A DNA stretch of 64,000 nt from an uncultured Alcanivorax sp. (GTDB lineage: Bacteria > Pseudomonadota > Gammaproteobacteria > Pseudomonadales > Alcanivoracaceae): contig NZ_CAMYIV010000012.1 in the NCBI RefSeq assembly GCF_947258575.1, positions 372,001 to 436,000 on the forward strand, given 5' to 3'. Both the position numbers and the translations under genes were made by a program. This document shows, piece by piece, positions 63,485-64,000 of the stretch; within the stretch, counting starts at the first letter, position 1, and each line of letters begins with the position of its first letter. A model generated the notes under the pieces. That model was not told the origin of the DNA and did no database searches. It saw nothing but the letters and a program-made list of their open reading frames with translations.

Positions 63485-64000
63485 CCTGGTTTTCCCCCGG
63501 CGGTGTAACCCGCAGCAATCTTATTGTTCTGCCGTCGGCGCTGAGCACGGTGAAGAGATAGCCATCCAGTTCCACGCTTTCATCGCGGCCGGGTAAGCGG
63601 CCGAACTTCTGCATCACCAGCCCGCCGATGGTGTCGAATTCCTCATCGCTGAACTGGCAGTGGAAGTGCTCGTTGAAATCATCGATGGGTGTCAGCGCCT
63701 TGACGGTGTACTCCTGATCATCCAGATCCTTGATCAGGTAGTCCTCTTCTTCTACGTCGTGTTCGTCTTCAATTTCCCCGACGATCTGTTCCAGCACATC
63801 TTCAATGGTGACCAGCCCGGCCACGCCGCCATATTCGTTGACCACGATGGCCATGTGATTGCGGCTGATACGGAATTCGCGCAGCAGTGAGTCGAGCCGT
63901 TTGGACTCGGGTACCACCATAGCAGAGCGGATATGATCCTTGATGGCGAAACGGTCCATGCGGGCCGGATCGAGGATTAACGGTAGCAGGTCCTTGGCCA
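63456..64000 (-). CDS. corC: CorC/YbeX-family CBS and transporter-associated domain protein, C-terminal part
   Basis: The gene enters from the right edge; the last 181 residues are seen. It reads AKDLLPLILDPARMDRF, then the second CBS domain (ISRNHMAIVVNEYGGVAGLVTIEDVLEQIVGEIEDEHD) and the CorC_HlyC domain (DFNEHFHCQFSDEEFDTIGGLVMQKFGRLPGRDE). It lacks room here to show the N-terminus. Linked to magnesium/cobalt tolerance in enterics. Normally directly upstream of lnt; here a rhomboid-like gene and another gene intervene. Confidence 0.92.
   Translation of the reverse strand, partial: AKDLLPLILDPARMDRFAIKDHIRSAMVVPESKRLDSLLREFRISRNHMAIVVNEYGGVAGLVTIEDVLEQIVGEIEDEHDVEEEDYLIKDLDDQEYTVKALTPIDDFNEHFHCQFSDEEFDTIGGLVMQKFGRLPGRDESVELDGYLFTVLSADGRTIRLLRVTPPGENQDATATEVES

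Overview
The window reads as a chromosomal segment of a GC-rich (roughly 60 percent by eye) marine-type gammaproteobacterium. The core gene order lnt, leuS, lptE, holA, proA, nadD, rsfS, rlmH, mrdA, rodA, mltB, rlpA, dacA, dat, ybeD, lipB, lipA is the arrangement known from Pseudomonas and its relatives. Protein style (DUF2333, PF10118 hydrolase, Arabinose_bd-type AraC regulator, PPi-type phosphofructokinase, lipase with foldase) suggests something near Alcanivorax. That placement is recognition, not computed. I see no tRNA, rRNA, CRISPR array, prophage or transposase gene.

Layout. 0-4.4 kb: accC (partial), accB, aroQ, dsbD and a DUF2333 membrane protein. 4.5-11.4 kb: a metal-dependent hydrolase divergent from an AraC regulator, ppa, a periplasmic rhodanese with a tiny partner, upp-uraA, and a lipoprotein built of eight tandem repeats plus a peptidoglycan-binding domain. 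11.6-18.2 kb: an ArsR/SRPBCC/VOC cassette, DUF2459, a GST, murI, a VOC protein, PPi-type pfk and a membrane protein. 18.3-24.8 kb: lipase foldase and lipase, a divergent AraC regulator, mpl, DUF2214, ubiX and a ZIP transporter. 24.9-29.5 kb: an exbB-exbD-exbD-tonB operon behind a Fur-like promoter, an NlpE-like lipoprotein, a methyltransferase and a GST. 29.7-51.6 kb: dacB, then the large cell-wall, lipoate and NAD cluster on the minus strand. It is interrupted by a small exported protein between ybeD and lipB, and by an RhlA-like/PilZ-like fusion plus a methyltransferase between proA and holA. 51.7-58.7 kb: a YdcF-like gene and a five-gene sulfide-oxidation operon (persulfide dioxygenase, sulfide:quinone reductase, SulP, DUF442, SulP) sitting between lnt and leuS. 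58.7-64 kb: lnt, a B-box zinc-finger membrane protein, a rhomboid-like protein lacking the catalytic serine, and corC (partial).

The most unusual content is between genes. Several repeat families recur: (A) 7-bp units of the type GTTAACA; (B) 7-bp units of the type AAGCTTC; (C) a roughly 150-270 bp element with TGTAGGAG ends and a conserved core. Families A and B are arranged as inverted arms, three times around the same GGCCGCGCCC terminator hairpin. There is also a perfect 30-bp-arm hairpin and a 266-bp element with terminal inverted repeats that folds like a cloverleaf. Six of the nine convergent gene junctions carry one of these. The sulfide operon is the clearest accessory functional system; its components are known families, but the twin SulP arrangement around a DUF442 protein is worth a closer look.
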